Assembly: GCF_011397635.1 (NCBI RefSeq)
Contig: NC_064770.1
Location: 32,202,598-32,266,597, forward strand
DNA length: 64,000 bases
From: Epinephelus fuscoguttatus
Lineage: Eukaryota; Chordata; Actinopteri; Perciformes; Serranidae
Direction of reading: 5' to 3'
Each line of letters opens with the position of its first letter. The first letter of the stretch is position 1. Both the position numbers and the translations under genes were made by a program. This document shows positions 20,526-32,165 of the stretch, in pieces. The notes beneath the pieces are model-generated. The model had not been told where the DNA came from. It saw only the letters and a list, made by a program, of their open reading frames with translations, and did not search any database.

Positions 20526-21390
20526 AAACCATCTCGACTGGGTTCAGGTCCGGTGACTGTGGAGGCCAGGTCATCTGCCGCAGCACTCCATCACTCTCCT
20601 TCTTGGTCAAATAGCCCTTACACAGCCTGGAGGTGTGTTTGGGGTCATTGTCCTGTTGAAAAATAAATGATCGTCCAACTAAACGCAAACCGGATGGGAT
20701 GGCATGTCGCTGCAGGATGCTGTGGTAGCCATGCTGGTTCAGTGTGCCTTCAATTTTGAATAAATCCCCAACAGTGTCACCAGCAAAACACCCCCACACC
20801 ATCACACCTCCTCCTCCATGCTTCACAGTGGGAACCAGGCATGTGGAATCCATCCGTTCACCTTTTCTGCGTCTCACAAAGACACGGTGGTTGGAACCAA
20901 AGATCTCAAATTTGGACTCATCAGACCAAAGCACAGATTTCCACTGGTCTAATGTCCATTCCTTGTGTTTCTTGGCCCAAACAAATCTCTCCTGCTTGTT
21001 GCCTCTCCTTAGCAGTGGTTTCCTAGCAGCTATTTGACCATGAAGGCCTGATTCGCGCAGTCTCCTCTTAACAGCTGTTCTAGAGATGGGTCTGCTGCTA
21101 GAACTCTGTGTGGCATTCATCTGCTCTCTGATCTGAGCTGCTGTTAACTTGCGATTTCTGAGGCTGGTGACTCGGATGAACTTATCCTCAGAAGCAGAGG
21201 TGACTCTTGGTCTTCCTTTCCTGGGTCGGTCCTCATGTGTGCCAGTTTGGTTGTAGCGCTTGATGGTTTTTGCGACTCCACTTGGGGACACATTTAAAGT
21301 TTTTGCAATTTTCCGGACTGACTGACCTTCATTTCTTAAAGTAATGATGGCCACTGGTTTTTCTTTAGTTAGCTGATTGGTTCTTGCCAT
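20526..21390 (-). pseudogene. Tc1 transposase, C-terminally truncated
   Basis: Cut-and-paste transposase starting MARTNQLTKEKPVAIITLRN. It has a paired HTH DNA-binding region (SVRKIAKTLNVSPSGVAKTI, then GRPRVTSASED) and a DDE catalytic domain with WSDESKFEIFG, QQDNDPKHTS and SPDLNPVE, so all three acidic residues are present. The frame is open for about 288 residues, and the last roughly 50-60 residues are missing beyond the breakpoint near 20526. In-frame sequence beyond that is unrelated and ends at 20425. Lack of internal stops suggests a young copy, but it cannot encode a full enzyme. Confidence 0.85.
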
Positions 21391-21806
21391 AATATGAATT
21401 TTAACAGTTGTCCAATAGGGCTGTCGGCTGTGTATTAACCTGACTTCTGCACAACACAACTGATGGTCCCAACCCCATTGATAAAGCAAGAAATTCCACT
21501 AATTAACCCTGATAAGGCACACCTGTGAAGTGGAAACCATTTCAGGTGACTACCTCTTGAAGCTCATGGAGAGAATGCCAAGAGTGTGCAAAGCAGTAAT
21601 CAGAGCAAAGGGTGGCTATTTTGAAGAAACTAGAATATAAAACATGTTTTCAGTTATTTCACCTTTTTTTGTTAAGTACATAACTCCACATGTGTTCATT
21701 CATAGTTTTGATGCCTTCAGTGAGAATCTACAATGTAAATAGTCATGAAAATAAAGAAAACGCATTGAATGAGAAGGTGTGTCCAAACTTTTGGCCTGTA
21801 CTGTAT
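20526..21806 (-). mobile_element. Tc1/mariner element, 3'-truncated
   Basis: The intact 5' end lies at the right: the outer end, read on the plus strand, is GTCCAAACTTTTGGCCTGTA next to a TA-rich run. A long terminal region (about 21540-21800) carries, on the plus strand, the antisense copy of the transposase 3' end, which is normal for Tc1 families with long inverted repeats. At about 20526 the element breaks off just after the NPVE codons, and the left inverted repeat is missing. Confidence 0.85.
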
Positions 21807-23877
21807 ATATATATATACTTAGTTTCTGTTACTTTCTTTTATTGCCCTGTGTAATTTAAAGGAAGCCGACAAAAAATAATAAATGTAAAAAGGGCAGGTG
21901 TATTAAGCTAAGGTTTCAGCCTAACCCTTTTCAGTCCTGTATTTGTCTTTAATGCAAAAAAAAAAAAAAACCTACTTAATGTTTATTGACTATCTACCAG
22001 TGTATTTGACTTTTATACGTTGGAAATGACTGAAATAAATTAAACTAAACCAAACAAAAAAAGATCTTTACTGTGTAATGTTAAAAAATACATTTTAAAT
22101 ACATTAACTTAACGCCAGTCACAATATTTAAAAAAGCAGTCACCAATAACTTTAGACAGATATCAAATATGCAGTTGTAATATTATGAAGTCTTTTTTGA
22201 AAGCTACCTAAACTGACAGAGGGCTGCAACTAATCAGTATTCCACTATGCCATATTTATTTATTTTTTAGATTAATTGTTTAGTCTGTAAAATGTCATAA
22301 TAACAGTTAGGGATGCATGATATTGGATTTTTTTGCCGATATCCGATATGGCAATATAAAACAACTTATTTGTAATTTTTCCCCACCTAATTTTAGTGAT
22401 CAAGTCTCATCTGTAGTGGAATTAAGATCATATTACACATGCATACTCGAGACGTGAAATACAATACTTGTGTCAGTGTATGTAATATTCATTCATTGTG
22501 CAAAGTAAGAAAAAGCATTTTAGCAGATTCTGATTCAGCTGATACTGGCTGATACAGATGATGTGCCGATATTATGGTGCATCCCTAATCATAATAATAA
22601 TAATAATAATAATAATAAATGAATTTTAAAAAAATTAACTGGGAAAAAAGCATCTGGATTTCCCAGACCCCAGAACTGCATCATCATATTATTATTATTA
22701 TATTATTGTTTTGTGCACCCACCAAAAACAAAATATACCATAATATAAAACAAAGAAAAGTATTATATCTTCATATTTGATGAGATTTAAACAGATATTG
22801 TTCATCATATTGCTGAAAGAATTATTTAAAAGACTTGTCTCTAAGCAAGTTATTGTCAATTAATTTTTAATAATAATAATGATAAAAATTACACACTTCT
22901 ATGGCGCTTTTCAAAGTACTCAGAGACGAGCAACTGATCAATTGACTCACTAATTTACCACGAATGTCAAACTAAAACACAGGATCTGTTAACGACCCAC
23001 CGTGTTTCTCCTAAAGCTCAGTTTGAGCCTTCAAACACAACAAACAGCTGATCGACACTAGCTGTTAGCTTCCTAGCCAAACATGCTAACTGGTACTTCC
23101 TGTTAGGTTAACTGCACGCGAGCCTTCCAGCAGCGGAAACATACACGTTTTAATAAAAAGACAAATACAGAGGAGTCAATTGGTGATCAGTTCTGGGTAG
23201 TTACTTGCAGAAAAACGAACCTTTTTGGAGAAAAGACAAGCGACTGACCAGCTTCCTCTTCTTCTTCTTCCGCTTCTTCTTCTTCGTCTACTTCCTCCTT
23301 TATGTTTTGCTTACTCGCGACTTCAACCACCGTTTAAATGACACACCGCCCCCTACTGTACGGGAGCGTGCTAACAGACGGAACAGAAGTGACCATACCT
23401 TTTCATTACTTTTTTAAAATAGTAAATCTTTAATGTTAAAACGTCATAAACATGTGGATGATAATCTAGTTAATTAACAATATTTTGACATTTATTGTTT
23501 GTTTTTTGTTTTTGAAGAAAGTCACATGCACCTTTTTGGAAGCAACATTTTTATCTCAGATGCAATAGTTGTGTTGCTGATGAAAATATGGAAACAGTCT
23601 TACACTAGTGAGTTAAAAAGTAAGAGTTATCAATGTTTATAATCTAAAACACCATATAAAATATCCTTATATTATTTCAGGTCATTGGATGTAAAAAAAA
23701 GTCTGAAGAACATTAACAATAACCATTTGGCCAAGTTACCAAAACTTCTAGTTTTCAAACCCCAGATTGTCTCCTATATTGGCAGTAAACCTGAGAGCAA
23801 GACAGGTGTTAACATATTTTGGGTGCTTCATACTGATGTGTTTGCTTGATGAGTATCATGTGTTTCCTGTCAAAAAT
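21807..23877. other. trappc5-pglyrp2 spacer, left part
   Basis: AT-rich with a hAT-like MITE (22308-22587, TAGGGATGCA ends), ATT/ATA runs near 22590 and 22690, and a CTTCTTCTTC tract at 23260-23285. The trappc5 promoter and 5' exon should lie near 22990-23420, where GC rises, but I cannot fix a start site. Confidence 0.45.
22308..22587. repeat. hAT-like MITE
   Basis: Inverted ends TAGGGATGCATGATATTGG and ATATTATGGTGCATCCCTA. No matching 8-bp flank duplication remains. Confidence 0.6.
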
Positions 23878-24616
23878 CTGTCACAGTGGGCACTTTTCAC
23901 CTGCCATACATGCCACTCTCTTTACCCAGTAAATATCCACCCAATCCGTCTCTCCACCACACCTACTTGCCAGCCTATCACCTAACCACACATCTCTCAT
24001 CCTGCCGATCCACCACACCCATCTCATCAAGCTAATGCCTCTCACCTGTGGATCTTTACCTCCTGCTGGTATAAAGACTCCCACTTCACAGACTCTCTTT
24101 ACCAAATTGTTCTTTGTCATTTATGAGAGACTTTCCAGCATTTGTTCCCGGACTGTTTCCAACCCCGCCTGCTCCTGACTCGCCTGTTTCGTCTTCTCCC
24201 CAGTAAACCACTCTACCTTCTGTCCCCGACCAAGAACTCTGCTTCCACGTTCCTGGTTTCTGTTTGCATGTTGCTTGTGGCTGTTTGGAGAGATTGCCAC
24301 GCAGTTCTGCATAGGGAGTTTACCTGTTCATCCACCTGTGAACTTCTTTGGATTGCTTCACCGTGTGGCTGCACATTCCGCCTTTGCGCGTTTGAACTGT
24401 TTGTTTTTTGTGTGCATCCAGCAGATGCCTGTTCTCTGCTTCAGTGCACCACACCAGGTACTACACCTGTGTCTAGAAAGGTTTCAAGCAAACAAATTGA
24501 CCGTCACTGTTTTTTCATCTGCCTGCTTACTCCGTGTTTGATAAGTGGTTTCATTAAACACTAGTAGAAACTGTCCTTGTCTGTGGTGCTGCATCTGGGT
24601 TCTAACCACACCTGTG
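23878..24616 (+). mobile_element. Probable solo LTR
   Basis: Begins TGTCACAGTGGG and ends near CACACCTGTGACC. TATAAAG at 24070-24076 and ATTAAA at 24553-24558 sit at spacings suited to U3-R-U5. The 3' part (GTGCTGCATCTGGGTTCTAA) resembles the U5 of fish LTR retrotransposons. No internal coding region is present. Boundaries and family are uncertain. Confidence 0.45.
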
Positions 24617-25519
24617 ACCTGGTGACTGGTTTGAATAAACTTTGCAAAGCTGAGCCTTGGAAACCAGGCTATGGTATCAGCAGCGTTGTTTCCAAAGTAA
24701 TCGTATTTACAGACCATTTTCACAGCAGATAATGAGCACATGTCCCAGGTAAAGCGTATATTATGCTGGTTTACTCTCAGCAGTCAGTGAAATGCAGCAG
24801 TTATTAGTTTCACTTGTGTTTTACAAGTCATGCTAGTGCCCTCAACATCACCATATCGCTCTTGTTCCTCCCTCTAAACGTCTTTATTAATACAGTGAAC
24901 AGATTTATGACTTTGACCTTTGTTATTTGCATCCCAGACCTTCTGCAATGTATTTTCCAGTTCACCCTGAGAAAATGTCCACTTCCTGTTCTTGTCCTCA
25001 TGTGACTGCTGTAACCACAAATCTGTGTCTTCTGGTCTCACCAGTTCGTGCACATATAAACCTGACATGAAAATCAATGATGACTAAATCAGTGTGCTGA
25101 TATATTTCTGTCACTGCTGCCCAGCTAATACGTGATTCATGGCTCTGGGACTTCCTCACTTTTGCAGCCCTGGCTTTGTGTTTTCTGAATGTTAGGGAGA
25201 ACATGCGTATTGCCTCACAGAGGACTGCCAGTGATTTGTACAGTTTTCTACGGGATGATTTGACTCCCAGGAGGTTTGTTTCACAAGCACTAGCCTCATC
25301 AACTGCGACAACATGACTACACTACTTTTACAGAACTTGAGAATTTCTCGAAAATGTCCGTGTCCGTCACATCGACAGTGTGTGTGTTGTTAGTGGGAAG
25401 ACCTTGAGCGTAAAGGACAAACGACTCCACACTGCCCACATTGCAGGTGCCAGTTTCCCACGTTGCTCAGTGGGCCACGCCAACAGACTGAACGCAGGCG
25501 TATCTACAGTATGTCCACA

Positions 25520-25600
25520 ACTGTTGCATAACCACCCACTTACTCTGCACGTGAACTGTATAAGTAAGAGAGACAACAAGGTAGCAGGCATTTAGAGCTC
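25520..25600 (+). promoter_or_regulatory. pglyrp2: Candidate pglyrp2 core promoter
   Basis: TATAAGT at 25559-25565 stands about 55 bp upstream of the ATG, placing the start site near 25590. GTTGCATAAC at 25523-25532 resembles a C/EBP site, which would fit liver and acute-phase expression. Both are pattern matches only. Confidence 0.45.
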
Positions 25601-25619
25601 GGAGCTGGAGGTGTTCAGG

Positions 25620-25689
25620 ATGGATAAAGGCTGCTGGAGACAGACCCTGGCTCTTGTTGCAGTGGTGCTGGTCAGCACAAATGCAGAAG
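25620..25689 (+). CDS. pglyrp2: pglyrp2 exon 1: signal peptide
   Basis: MDKGCWRQTLALVAVVLVST followed by NAE: a basic and polar start, a hydrophobic core and small residues at the expected cleavage point. Donor AGAAG|GTAAAG. The leftover G plus CC of exon 2 encodes Ala24. Confidence 0.88.
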
Positions 25690-27203
25690 GTAAAGACATT
25701 TGTTCATGTTTTCACCAGTTTTGTGAGATGAATTATGACGGTTGATATATTAGATTATTTAGAGTGACAGAAACAGTATTGATTTAATGTTTTTTTATTA
25801 CTCAGACAAATTCAGCACGGAAATTTTTTATAATTGTGTCGTCTTCTTCTTCATTTGTACCTCTTCACTGAAGAACGTTTACTCTGTTAAACGTGAACAG
25901 CTAACATGTCCTTTTTTGCCCATGTGTGACCTCACATAGACTCATACATGAGCTACAGCTGAAATAATAGCAATTATAATAATGAATATTGTTTAGAAAG
26001 AAAAATCAGTTCAGATACCAAGGTATTTTGTCTTGGATTCTAAATTAAAAATTGAAGCAAATATTAGGAAAGTGTCCAAGGGGAACTGCCCATTGGTCCG
26101 ACCATATACCATTGTTCCGAAGTCCCATTGTTCCGAAATCATCATCATGCCCTGCGGTTAAGGTCTGGTTAGGTTAAGGCACAAAAACCACCTGGTTAGG
26201 GTTAGGGTTAGACTAATGGGCTGTCGGACCAATGACATGGACCCGTGTCCAAGACCATCGTCTTTGTCTTCAGTGATTAATGGAAACTAAAAGTTTTGAA
26301 CTGGTCCAGTATTGAGTGACAGCGTTGCAGCCTATAGCAGCAAAACAGGCTGCAATAACCACTCAGGGTACGTTCACACCGTCAACTGACCTCTACTAAA
26401 AGTGCTCACAGAGGCTCAGATTGTTTTTATTTTTTTATTGATCTTTTTTCAGATATAACATGACATTGTTCATAAACATATTTGATTATAACACATTGAA
26501 ACTGGTCATTTTAACATCACATGTCAAACAGCAAAATCAAACAAAAAATGCATACATGAAACATTATGAGGGAGATGAAACCCTGGATTTAATACACCTT
26601 ATTTGTTTTTATTAGAGTAAATTTTATCAATTATTTGAGAGATATTTTAGTTCAACACAAAAAACAGATGGATATTTGACGAATCCGAAGCAGTCTAGCT
26701 TTATGGATGTGATACTTGCCAACAAGACATAAAAGCTTGAGAGCATTGTCAGTAGACTGTTGGGACCTGACCTCATGACTCGTCTCCAATTATTGGGAAC
26801 TTGTGGTTCAAAGTGTCGAAATGGCTATTGGAAATAATTAATGATTATTATTAATTATGTTAAATAATGTGACTTAATTTGCATTAAATCACCTCGAGGA
26901 GTACCTTTCCTGAAAAGGGAAAAATAATAGCCTATTAATATAGTCTCAGTCTCATAAAATACAACAAAACTATCAATTTGGAACTCTGATTAATAGTTCA
27001 ATTAAAAACTATGATAAAAGTTGCTGTGTAAATAACAAATATTGAAGGAGTATTGAGTTCTTGACGCAGCAGAGGACGACTTTTCATTCACTCTTATGCA
27101 ATATCAAACAGACTGCAGATGTGATTTCAAAAGTATTTCTTCATAATGAAAGCAAAACAAACAAATCACACAAAGTCTAACTAGTCACTATATACAAACA
27201 TGG

Positions 27204-27251
<48 letters not shown>

Positions 27252-30200
27252 AGAAGGTGTGTGTGTGTGTTAAACAAACGCAGTCTGGACCACAAACTAA
27301 ATGGCTGGCAACTGCAAACTACAAGATGGCCAAATCAATTAGCCTTGGTTCTGTGAGTGATGCAGATTTATCTAGCTAATCTTCTGCACATTAATATAAG
27401 TTTTATAATTATATCAAATATGTTTATATATTTTTTGATTGGACCAACTTTTTACTTAATTTACCCGACTTTACGTCTTTGAATTCCCTCCAAAAAAGTG
27501 CGACACTTCCTGAAAATGGTCTAAATGGAAATTTTTTTTGTTTCGTTTTGGAAGATGGGAAACTACAAACAGTGCAAGATGGCTTCAGGGACACACAGTA
27601 AATTATGATTTATTCATTTTTTAAACTATAGTTCCTCCTAATATTCTGGTCTTGTCTTTTTAATTTTTCATGTATATATCTATTTTTTGGGGGGCGAGAG
27701 AGTACTAACTAACAGGGAAAACATGACTCCAGGGACACAGAAAATTATTAAAATAGAATAAAAAATGAAATAAAAATAATAAAAGAAGCCCTATTCTTAA
27801 TATGAAAGGGTTTAACATGGCCTATCAAATATTGACATCATAGTTTGAGTTTGTTTTATTTCTATGGCTCACAGTTCTTGCAGAAAATCAAGCACATGTA
27901 CCAAAAAAAAACCTCAGTAAAGTAAAAATAAAACAAAGTATTTTTATGTGCATTATCCTGTTTACAAATGGTGAAGAATAATTTTATTTTATTTCAGCCA
28001 TTTATTATATGTCATGTTTTATTTATATCAATAAATGTTAAATTGTTTTAATTTAAATCATTTTATTTTTTGTTTTATGTGGCTTAATATAATCTCAGCA
28101 TCACTAAAAAATGAATGAATGAATGAATGAATGAATGAATAAATTAATTTGACATATTAAAAAAAAAAAAAACATAAGAGGGTGAGGTTGTGTGGGGCCA
28201 CAGAGACTGATTTTCATCTGATGACAGATTTTTATGTGTGTCCTGTTCTCGTCCCCAGCCTCATTTTCCCGGCACATGAATGACTTCATCAAGGCGGTGA
28301 AGCAGGTGGAGGCTGGGCACCCTGCGTCAGAGCCAGTAGCTGTGTTGAGGAGGCTGCGGCGGGCAGCTGGCCTTAATGATGCATTCATCCAGCACTTCCT
28401 CGGTAACGCCAACTCTAGTGGTCCTGAAATTGGCGCTCACCTCTCAGGTTACATTAAGAAGGCCATGCATCACAGGATGACTGAAGACACTAAAGAGGAA
28501 GGTGTAGTTCTGACACCTGACGGCACCACTGTCGCCCTCACACCGCTCCTCCTGGGCATCGAGGCTGGTCTCCTCTCCAAGACGGCGGGGCGTGTGCGGG
28601 GCCTGTACCAGCTCACTCTGGCCAAAGACCTGTCCAGCTCTCCTCTCACCCAGCGTCTGGGACCTGACGGCTGCTGGGACAGCCTCACCTCTCCACAAGT
28701 CTTCACCCTCCTGGACAGCCCCTCTGTGCTCACCACTGCTCAGGTCAACGGAGGCATGGACGGCGTGGTTCTAGGCATGGAGGTGTCTGACAAATCTAAA
28801 CGTCCTCTCAAGCTCAGCAGCCTGCTGACAGAGTACTACTGCCACCAGCTGGGCAGCAAAGGACTGGACGCAGCCCCACGCCTCATCAGCAGACGCCGCA
28901 GGGAGAACTTCAGAGGACTGGTTGTCCCTCCATTGTTGACCAGAAAGGTGGTGAAGTCAGTAGAGCTGCAGCGGAGACTGAAGGGGCGCTCAAAGATGGA
29001 CGTGAAGGAGAAGAAGCAGCTGACGGCCGTGGTCAGAGAGGGAATGAAAGAGTTCGTCCACATGTACATGGGTGAGCACGAGACCAAACCACAGAAGAAG
29101 TGAAAGGAAACTACTGTGGTCTTCAAAATCGAGAATAATAAATGCTGATTGTTATGTATTTACTCAAAGCTGGGGTAGACAGAAATCTGGAAATCCTAAG
29201 CCCCTCCCACCAGACGACCACAGACATATGCACACACTTTATACAATAACCCAGTGTTTCCTGTATATTGATTTATTTAACCTAATTTCATTGTAGAGTT
29301 GCGTGCAGCTCATTCTCTCAGCCCCTCCTTGCCTCTCTCTTCTTCTTATCAGACCACAAATGAGACAAAAATAAGCTGATAGCCATCTCACAGTCCCTCC
29401 GCCTCGCTCCCCACCACTGTGGACTGCTTTGCCAGGAGGACACTGGGCATCAGCTTAGGAGACTGACCTTCAGTCGAGGCTGTAGCAGCTCAAGTTCAGC
29501 CAGCACTTACCCCCCAGCACCGGGTGTCACAGGGGTCTAACCTGTGTAACAGCAGCAACAGAAAGTTTGCTGATCCGGCGGGAGTCGGGGCTGTCTGGTC
29601 CCTCAAAGCTGGGGTTTGCACTGTCTGGATTTGTGTTGCTGCGGCTGCTGCCTGGTTCTCCTCCCAGTGAAGTGGAGGACACACTCTGATTTGAGGCTTT
29701 AGCTAATGTTAGCTGCATAAACATGAATGTTAAGCACAAGGCTTAACTCTTAACAACATTTTCTCTCCATTTCTGAAACACTTTGCTGATGTTGTTACGT
29801 GTTTTGTTTAGTTTATTGCCGGACTGTCTTATAAACCCTTTTAGGGCCGACGTCACTTCATTAGCTGGAGGCAAAGCACGACTCACCACCACAGGGCTGT
29901 AGGCTACATAGGAGTCTTAAAATGTCATCTTGTTGTGTCACATACCAGCCGCCACTGCCTGTCAACGAAAACAAAGATAACTATGGTCAAATATGATAAG
30001 ACAAAAGGACTGGACGGAGGCAATCATTAAAAATGCTCTCACTTCACATCAGGTTAGGGAAAAAGTATTTCCTGTTGTAGGGATGAATAACGTTATGTGC
30101 AGTAAGGGTTATCATGTCCAACTCATCAGAAACTGGGGACGTATTAAGAGGGATATTGGATTTCTCTGTAACGCTAACTTTTTAGCACATTAGCTAACGG

Positions 30201-32151
30201 TAGCTTCGATAGCAAAACAAACTCGAGGAAACCTTTCGAGTGTCGTCCTCCTTTGTAAGATTGGAATAGTAATCAACCACAAAGCTTCCTGTGACCTCAT
30301 CCGTCCACTGAGCGAGAGCATACTGGTCTGGTCCCGTCAGTCAGTGTTTACACTTGCGAGTGACCTGACATGTTTTATTATGGGATTTTTGCCAAGTGAG
30401 CCCAAAATAAAACTGCCTACCCCAGCTTTAAATTAACTAACATTTACCAACCAGCTGTGGTCACACTCTGTGAATGTGTTTCAGATTGCCCACCCATGAT
30501 CCCTCGCTGTATGTGGGGTGCAGAGCCGTACAGAGGAACCCCCACCAACCTGTCCCTCCCTCTGTCCTTCATGTACATCCACCACACTCACACACCCAGC
30601 CAGCCCTGTTTGACCTTTGAGCAGTGCTCTGCAGACATGCGCTCCATGCAGCGCTTCCACCAGGAGGACAGAGGCTGGGACGACATAGGATACAGGTACG
30701 TGCGGTCGAGTTCAGGTCTCATGTCAAAAACACAGCACATGCGTGAAATTCATCACCCAGCTTACAAACATCTGAGATACTCTGCTCTCCCAAAGCTTTG
30801 TCGCAGGCTCTGACGGGTACATCTACGAGGGCCGAGGCTGGCTCTGGCGAGGAGCCCACACCCTCGGACACAACTCCATAGGCTACGGGGTTTCCTTCAT
30901 CGGAGACTACGTCACCAGGCTCCCCTCCCAGCATTCCATGGGGCTGGTGAGAGATCAGCTGGCATCATGCGCTGTCGGTGGTGGCCGACTGGTTGCCAAC
31001 TTCACCCTGCAGGGACACAGACAAGTGGTGAACACTTCCTGTCCTGGAGACGCTCTCTATAATGAGATCAGAGGCTGGGAACACTACGGGGTACGTAGAC
31101 GCATCAGCAGGTGTTAAATCTCTCTGATAGGAATGAATTGAATGTCCAGAAGAGAACTGGTGTCATCTGCTCCAAACTGCCCTTAAAGGGACAGTTCACC
31201 CCAAAATCAAAAATACATTTTCCTTTCACTTGTAGCGCTGTTTATCAGTCTAGATTGTTTCGGTGTGAGTTGCAGAGTGTTAGAGATATCAGCTGTAGAG
31301 ATGTCTGCCCTCTCTCTAGTATAATGGAACTAGATGGCACTCAGCCTGTGGAGCTCAAAGCGCCAAAATATACATGTTGAAGCTGTTATTTCAAGGTAAA
31401 AAAGTTGCATACTGTTGTTTGAATACCCTGATTTAGCCTTTTCCATATGGGTGTGGCATCCCTCATTATGTCTCTTAATCCTCGTTGGACATGTCAGGAC
31501 AGACAGGGTTTGTCTAACGAGAGCAGGAGCACCTTGGTATTTGGAGCAGTGCTCTCTTCTGTTTTGCAAATCATCACAACTGATGGTTCTCACAGTATTT
31601 TTGGGCACACAGGTCTCCTGTTTTTTTGTTCATTGCATGGGTATGTGTAAATGCATATGTGTAAAGTACAGTGCTTATGAGTAATCTTGAGGCACTTATT
31701 TTGTACTTTATACTTCTACCATCAGAACTTTTACCATATTTATCTGTCAGCTATTGTTAGTGGTGACTTTCCCAAACTTGTCACATTTCGGGTGTTCTCT
31801 TCGTTAGCAGTTTCCCCAAAGACACATTTTGTCCACAAAACAAAGATCAACTTCAGGACGTTGTTCTTCTTCTTTCCAACACATTTAATTATCTCACAAC
31901 CCCTCAGATTTACCCTGAGACCCTGTGGAGGGGCCCGACCTTTAAGTTGGGAACCACTGGACTAAACTCTCTCGAGCAGCTACACCAGTAAAATAACGCT
32001 TACAAATGAATGCATCCGTATTTTTGGATTGTTCCTTTTACTTTTGTAAAAGACATGAATACTTCTTTCATCACTGCATACCTGTTATTGTATCTCATAT
32101 TTCACTTTTCCTTTCTCTTAGGAGGTCAAGAAAGGAAGACAATCGGCTTAA
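25620..32151 (+). CDS. pglyrp2: Peptidoglycan recognition protein 2 (N-acetylmuramoyl-L-alanine amidase), five coding exons
   Basis: Secreted zinc amidase that cleaves the bond between MurNAc and L-Ala in bacterial peptidoglycan. Exons are 25620-25689, 28259-29071, 30485-30695, 30796-31090 and 32122-32151: 1419 nt, 472 residues, frame continuous. Residues 1-22 form a signal peptide (LALVAVVLVSTNAEA). Residues 24-294 are the long N-terminal region typical of PGLYRP2 and absent from short PGRPs. The amidase/PGRP domain is about 297-463, with CMWGAEPYRGTP, HHT at 327-329, GWDDIGYSF, YIYEGRGW, LQGHR (H439) and NTSCPG (C447). Two His, one Tyr and one Cys in place form the catalytic set, so an active enzyme is predicted. 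The ATG lies about 60 bp after a TATA-like box. Confidence 0.95.
26086..26238. repeat. Short MITE with telomere-like core
   Basis: Inverted ends CATTGGTCCGACCATA and TGTCGGACCAATG enclose GGTTAGGGTTAGGGTTAG at 26194-26211. Confidence 0.6.
27206..27270. repeat. Compound (GT)n(GA)n(GT)n microsatellite
   Basis: GT repeat at about 27206-27220, GA repeat to about 27249, and a second GT run at 27259-27270. Confidence 0.95.
28259..29071 (+). CDS. pglyrp2: pglyrp2 exon 2: N-terminal domain
   Basis: Residues 24-294, beginning SFSRHMNDFIKAVKQVE. A predicted mostly helical region of PGLYRP2 with no known enzymatic motif. The basic stretch ISRRRREN lies near residue 240. The open frame runs on to a TGA at 29101-29103, but the donor ATGG|GTGAGC at 29072 matches the phase of exon 3, so the run-on is taken as intron. 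Confidence 0.93.
29166..30430. repeat. DNA-transposon remnant in pglyrp2 intron 2
   Basis: Inverted ends AAAGCTGGGGTAGACAG and CTGCCTACCCCAGCTTT. It fills most of the intron between exons 2 and 3. A short frame with KDWTEAIIKNALTSHQ at about 30000 faintly recalls the end of a THAP-type transposase exon. Confidence 0.65.
30485..30695 (+). CDS. pglyrp2: pglyrp2 exon 3: first half of amidase domain
   Basis: Starts with DCPPMIPRCMWGAEPYRGTP. Contains YIHHTHTP (first zinc histidine) and the C336/C342 pair matching the conserved PGRP disulfide around CLTFEQC. Ends in GWDDIGY with the ligand tyrosine. Acceptor TTTCAG, donor ACAG|GTACGT. Confidence 0.95.
30796..31090 (+). CDS. pglyrp2: pglyrp2 exon 4: second half of amidase domain
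   Basis: SFVAGSDGYIYEGRGWLWRG, later GYGVSFIGDY, then NFTLQGHRQVVNTSCPGDAL with the second zinc histidine and the cysteine ligand, ending RGWEHYG. The acceptor CCAAAG is short but in phase. The intron before it is only 100 bp. Confidence 0.95.
31178..31400. repeat. Fish MITE with AAAGGGACAGTTCACCCC end
   Basis: The AAAGGGACAGTTCACCCC start and the following body are a common teleost interspersed repeat. A related end (AAAGGGATAGTTCCGG) occurs at about 40084. Lies in pglyrp2 intron 4. Confidence 0.55.
32122..32151 (+). CDS. pglyrp2: pglyrp2 terminal mini-exon
   Basis: Thirty nucleotides after TTCTCTTAG encode EVKKGRQSA and TAA in phase 0. Two AATAAA signals follow within 45 bp, which supports a real last exon. 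An alternative is read-through of the exon 4 donor, giving VRRRISRC and a TAA at about 31115-31117. Confidence 0.7.
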   Translation, partial: EVKKGRQSA

Positions 32152-32165
32152 GAAGAAAAACTTTG

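Larger units (their letters stand above)
25690..28258. other. pglyrp2 intron 1
   Basis: AT-rich. Holds a small MITE (26086-26238), a repeat block shared with 57440-57585 (26295-26390), a GT/GA microsatellite (27206-27270) and an ATGA run (28111-28140). No gene seen. Confidence 0.6.

Noticed and set aside
21540-21640. Plus-strand similarity to a Tc1 transposase C-terminus, opposite to the main transposase
   Set aside because: Explained by the long terminal inverted repeat of this Tc1 family, which carries the antisense 3' coding end. Not a second element.
24142-24564. 140-codon Cys-rich open frame as a secreted protein gene
   Set aside because: Lies inside the probable LTR, has no proper start context or homology, and is repetitive in composition.
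29072-29103. pglyrp2 ending at the TGA at 29101
   Set aside because: This would drop the whole amidase domain. The GTGAGC donor joins exon 3 in frame with family motifs. It could be a truncated isoform but there is no support.
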